Shown here: positions 61,358 through 64,000 of the stretch, piece after piece | How the letters are laid out: every line of letters starts with the position of its first letter | Position numbering within the stretch: the first letter of the stretch is position 1 | Assembly (NCBI GenBank): GCA_009869945.1 | Contig: WIXG01000097.1 | Coordinates: 62,001-126,000, forward strand | DNA: 64,000 nucleotides | Origin: Mesaphorura yosii | Taxonomy: Eukaryota > Arthropoda > Collembola > Poduromorpha > Tullbergiidae | Direction of reading: 5' to 3' | Notes under the pieces: model-generated | Seen by the model: only the letters and a program-made list of their open reading frames with translations | Told to the model about the DNA's origin: nothing | Database searches by the model: none | Program-made: the position numbers and the translations under genes

Positions 61358-62036
61358 ATGGAGTACCAGACGGGACCAAGTTTTGTGCGAAAAAGTCCGA
61401 GTGTGTCTCTTCAGTCTCTTGACTCCCTCGATGGTAAACGAAAATTGGAAAAGACGCAGAAACAAGTTAACGAGGTATGGCTATTAAAAGCCTGATCGAT
61501 ACACTAGTAGTATTATTTCATGTCTACGTTCGCAGGTAATCAACATAATGCACGAAAACGTCGACCAAATTGTTAAACGAGGCGATAATTTGGATATCCT
61601 CAGCCGTCGTGCGAGTAAAATTATATCTGAATTTCTCAATGTGGACACATTTGAAACACAGTCTTACTGTATTGCCCATTCTCATTCCGTATTGCAGACG
61701 AACTTCAGACTGCAGCTCAAGCGTTCGAAAAGACTACACACAAAATTGTAGCAAAAGAGAAACGGAAACAGTACAAAGTAAGACAAATAACGCTGGAAAC
61801 TTTAACTTGATCTCAATATACAATCTTGACACAGTTCATCTGTAATTTCAGCTGATGGTGATATTAGTCAGTATTTCCATTCTGGTCATTGGCGCATCTG
61901 CTGGTAAGATAATAGTCTTAAAACTTTGAGAAATCAAGTACAAGTCGATTCAGCCCATCGCAATTAACGTAACGTCGTAAATCATGAACTTGAATTTCTT
62001 TTTGCAGTGTTGATTTATTTTATGTACTTCAAATAA
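61358..62036 (+). CDS. VAMP/synaptobrevin-type R-SNARE
   Basis: A vesicle SNARE that drives membrane fusion. Exons: 61358-61474, 61536-61614, 61698-61777, 61852-61903, 62008-62036; phases agree, 118 residues. After a Ser-rich head (SFVRKSPSVSLQSLDSLDG) comes the longin-less R-SNARE coiled coil: LEKTQKQVNEVINIMHENVD, with the zero-layer Arg in QIVKRGDNL, then SRRANELQTAAQAFEKTT. A C-terminal anchor follows a basic juxtamembrane stretch (KEKRKQYK): LMVILVSISILVIGASAVLI. The lumenal end is four or five residues. The size fits brevins; which subclass (VAMP2-, 4- or 8-like) is not clear, because the basic stretch lacks the neuronal Trp-Trp pair. Convergent with the fusion gene, with only 102 bp between stops. 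Confidence 0.92.
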
Positions 62037-62138
62037 TAGCAAGAAATCATTCTGACGAAAACGAACAGGAGAGGAAGTGACTGTACACATAATTTGGGTG
62101 AAGGTCGTTTCGGAACGAAGACTCATGAATATTTTAGC

Positions 62139-63777
62139 CTATTGTATTAGCTTTGTAATGGAAACGCTGTTGACCACAGCAGAACCAGCAGCGTTGGATA
62201 CGGACGCGGACGCGACCATCGGCGTAGATGGGAAGAGTGTACCAGCAATGATTGTATTTAGCAAATTTTTAACTGGCACCTCCAAAACAGTCGCGACGAA
62301 TCATTTGATAAAGGTTCCAAAAAATTCAGAGACCTGAGATATAAAGGAATAAATAAAATGACGTGTTTTGTAATGACCATTTCTAATCTATGCCTTACAA
62401 TCTCTGACCAGAAGTTCAAGATGAGCCCCAATCCCGACACGTCGATACTCAAATAACCCAGATCCCTCATGTCAAGCCTTTCGAGGGATACCGCACTCAG
62501 TCCAGCCGTAACACGGCACTGAATGACGATTTTGACTCCCTTTAGATTCTCTGTGACACTGGCTGATGGTCCAAGCCACAGCATGAAGTAAAACAACTTG
62601 ACATCGTTCAGTTCAAGCTCGGCGTCGAATACAATGACCCCATTCTTCAAAAGTATCCAACGATCCAATTAGATAATACACCGCGACGGTGACACCGTGT
62701 ACGTCTCAATTTACCGGCTCGAGGACAAGATTTGCTGGTCCTGATCGGTGAATCGTTTCCATTCCGCGCAGGACGCCAGAGTAGAGAGACGCAATCTCAT
62801 GCCAGCGGACTCCATGAATAACTTGGCTAAATTCCAGAGAGTTGTCGGGTAAATCTATCCGGCCCATTCCGGTGATCGCTTCCACGAGCGTGTCATGAAT
62901 GACGGGCTCAATCATATACAAAATCTGAACTCCGAGTGACGTGATGATGTCATCGATCACATCACTGAATTCATCTCCCCCAAAGGACCTTCGAATTTCA
63001 AGTTGATGTCAAGGAGTGACAATTCGTATTGTAAGTCTTTGACTTTGAATCCTCCGAATATGATTCCAAGCTTGGAACCACCGGTCGGCTGAATTCCGGA
63101 GACTGTAATCAAGAAGGAGCCCTTGCCGTAGATGGGCAGAATCAAAGCAGCCAATCCATCAATGTCATAATCCCCTGTCGAGAATAAAATGAAGGTGTGA
63201 GGAATTTGTGGTGTAGAAACTATGCTTGAGTTTGTATATTGAATGAGACTGACCAATTATGGTGAAACTTGGAAGCTCCAGCCCCATTTCTAGTGTCAGA
63301 AGTATCAGGTTAGAGTTTAGGTGGGAAAGTTTAGTATGTCGAGTGTCGAAAGCCCATCAACCTGAATGTCTCTGCATTGGCAAAAATGTAAAAATGAATT
63401 GTCAATGAAAATTGTAACAAATGCGTCGCCCTTACGTCAAGCTCCCTTTGACCTTCAACAGTGGCTCTTGGATATCCAGATTAATTTCCGCCATTTCCAG
63501 AGGGTCAAGTGGCGGAATGCCCAATTCAGGATAACCTGTGGACATCCCTCCTTTGAATGCGTTTAGTATTTCAATGATCAAGTCATCCAGAATGTTTTCG
63601 GTGCCAGATTCAGATGCAACGGCGTTTGCTGTGAAACAGTAAGGTTTCTTTATGGAACAATTTGTGAAGGAAGCGTTGAGAGTTTAACCGTTTTTCGAAT
63701 GTGTTGCATGCTTCGCATGGTGTCAGATTAGCAGCTACCGGAAATCCCAGAATCGCGAAAGCAACAATGGAGTTCAT
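62139..63777 (-). CDS. JHBP/takeout-like plus group 7-like fusion, with two apparent 1-bp frameshifts
   Basis: Exons: 63777-63739, 63647-63436, 63371-63254, 63174-62715, 62644-62399, 62279-62139; about 405 residues if the frames are joined. A signal peptide is split over the first intron. The N-terminal half is a haemolymph JH-binding/takeout domain: STGYPELGIPPLDPLEMAEI, VDGLS, GLELPSFTIIGDYDIDG, LILPIYGKGSF and GGDEFSDVIDD. The C-terminal half is a group 7 domain (SLYSGVLRGMETIHRSGP; LDMRDLGYLSIDVSGLGLIL) with the same phase-0 introns as the other copies. Two exons are each one base short: near 63330-63345, between the GLS and LELP motifs, and near 62982-62990, before GGDEF. Both sites lie beside homopolymer runs, so sequencing error is as likely as decay. 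Two TULIP domains in one chain recall BPI/LBP. The last exon's acceptor is weak. Confidence 0.75.
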
Positions 63778-64000
63778 TGTTCTCTAGCTCAGGTTCTCTG
63801 AACTTGGTACTCGAGTAATTGGTTGTAGTGTTGCAGAGAAGATTTGAAGTGGAATATCGTCAGATACATTACGAAGTCCGCTTCAAATCAATTAAATTAA
63901 GTCCGATTGGAATGCCTCCTAAGCGCAGTCAGAGAAGGGCGTGTAGGGGAGAATTTATTTTTACTCTCAAAATATCATTAGATTAATAACCTGAACGAGA

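Overview
The window is nuclear DNA of an animal, almost certainly an arthropod. Genes are split by GT-AG introns (most 60-100 bp, two of about 5 kb), AATAAA signals follow several stop codons, and the families are typical of arthropods: mite group 7 allergen-like proteins, takeout/JHBP, juvenile-hormone-esterase-type carboxylesterases, arthropod NPC2 and SEC14L-GOLD. A compact pancrustacean genome (springtail or water-flea type) would fit, but the species cannot be fixed from the sequence alone. I built all gene models by hand from splice sites, codon phase and family motifs; exon coordinates are given in each entry.

Layout. 1-4742 has no recognisable exon. 4743-21115 (+) is a delta/eta-type diacylglycerol kinase whose PH domain is spread over three exons separated by two introns of about 5 kb; its 5' exon was not found. 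23984-25732 (+) is a SEC14-like CRAL-TRIO/GOLD protein, 26702-28061 (+) a pancreatic-type lipase, 28420-31207 (+) a tetraspanin with a very long C-terminal tail, 31740-34264 (+) a carboxylesterase-fold protein that has lost its catalytic Ser and His, 34973-35436 (+) a small secreted expansin-like double-psi beta-barrel protein, and 36327-37056 (+) an NPC2/ML protein. 37485-38381 (-) is an unrecognised Ser-rich protein. On the minus strand follow two intact-triad carboxylesterases (38975-42017, with a Thr/Pro repeat stalk and hydrophobic tail; 42712-45144) and three group 7 allergen-like TULIP proteins (45687-46629, 47027-48178, 49211-50499). 51570-55841 (+) is spenito/RBM15, 56151-57846 (-) NKAP, 58355-59068 (-) a mitochondrial malate dehydrogenase missing its core, 59421-60519 (-) a fourth group 7-like gene, 61358-62036 (+) a VAMP-type R-SNARE, and 62139-63777 (-) a JHBP-plus-group-7 fusion with two apparent single-base frameshifts.

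Theme. Twelve of the genes handle lipids or hydrophobic ligands: a lipid kinase, lipid-transfer proteins (SEC14, NPC2), a lipase, three carboxylesterase-fold proteins and five TULIP-fold binders. Most of the secreted ones lie between 26.7 and 50.5 kb. The housekeeping genes nito, NKAP and VAMP interrupt the TULIP family. The most notable points are the tandem-TULIP fusion, the esterase with Ser-to-Asn and His-to-Asn changes, the stalked and probably membrane-anchored esterase, the expansin-like gene (a transfer candidate), the long-tailed tetraspanin and the gutted malate dehydrogenase.
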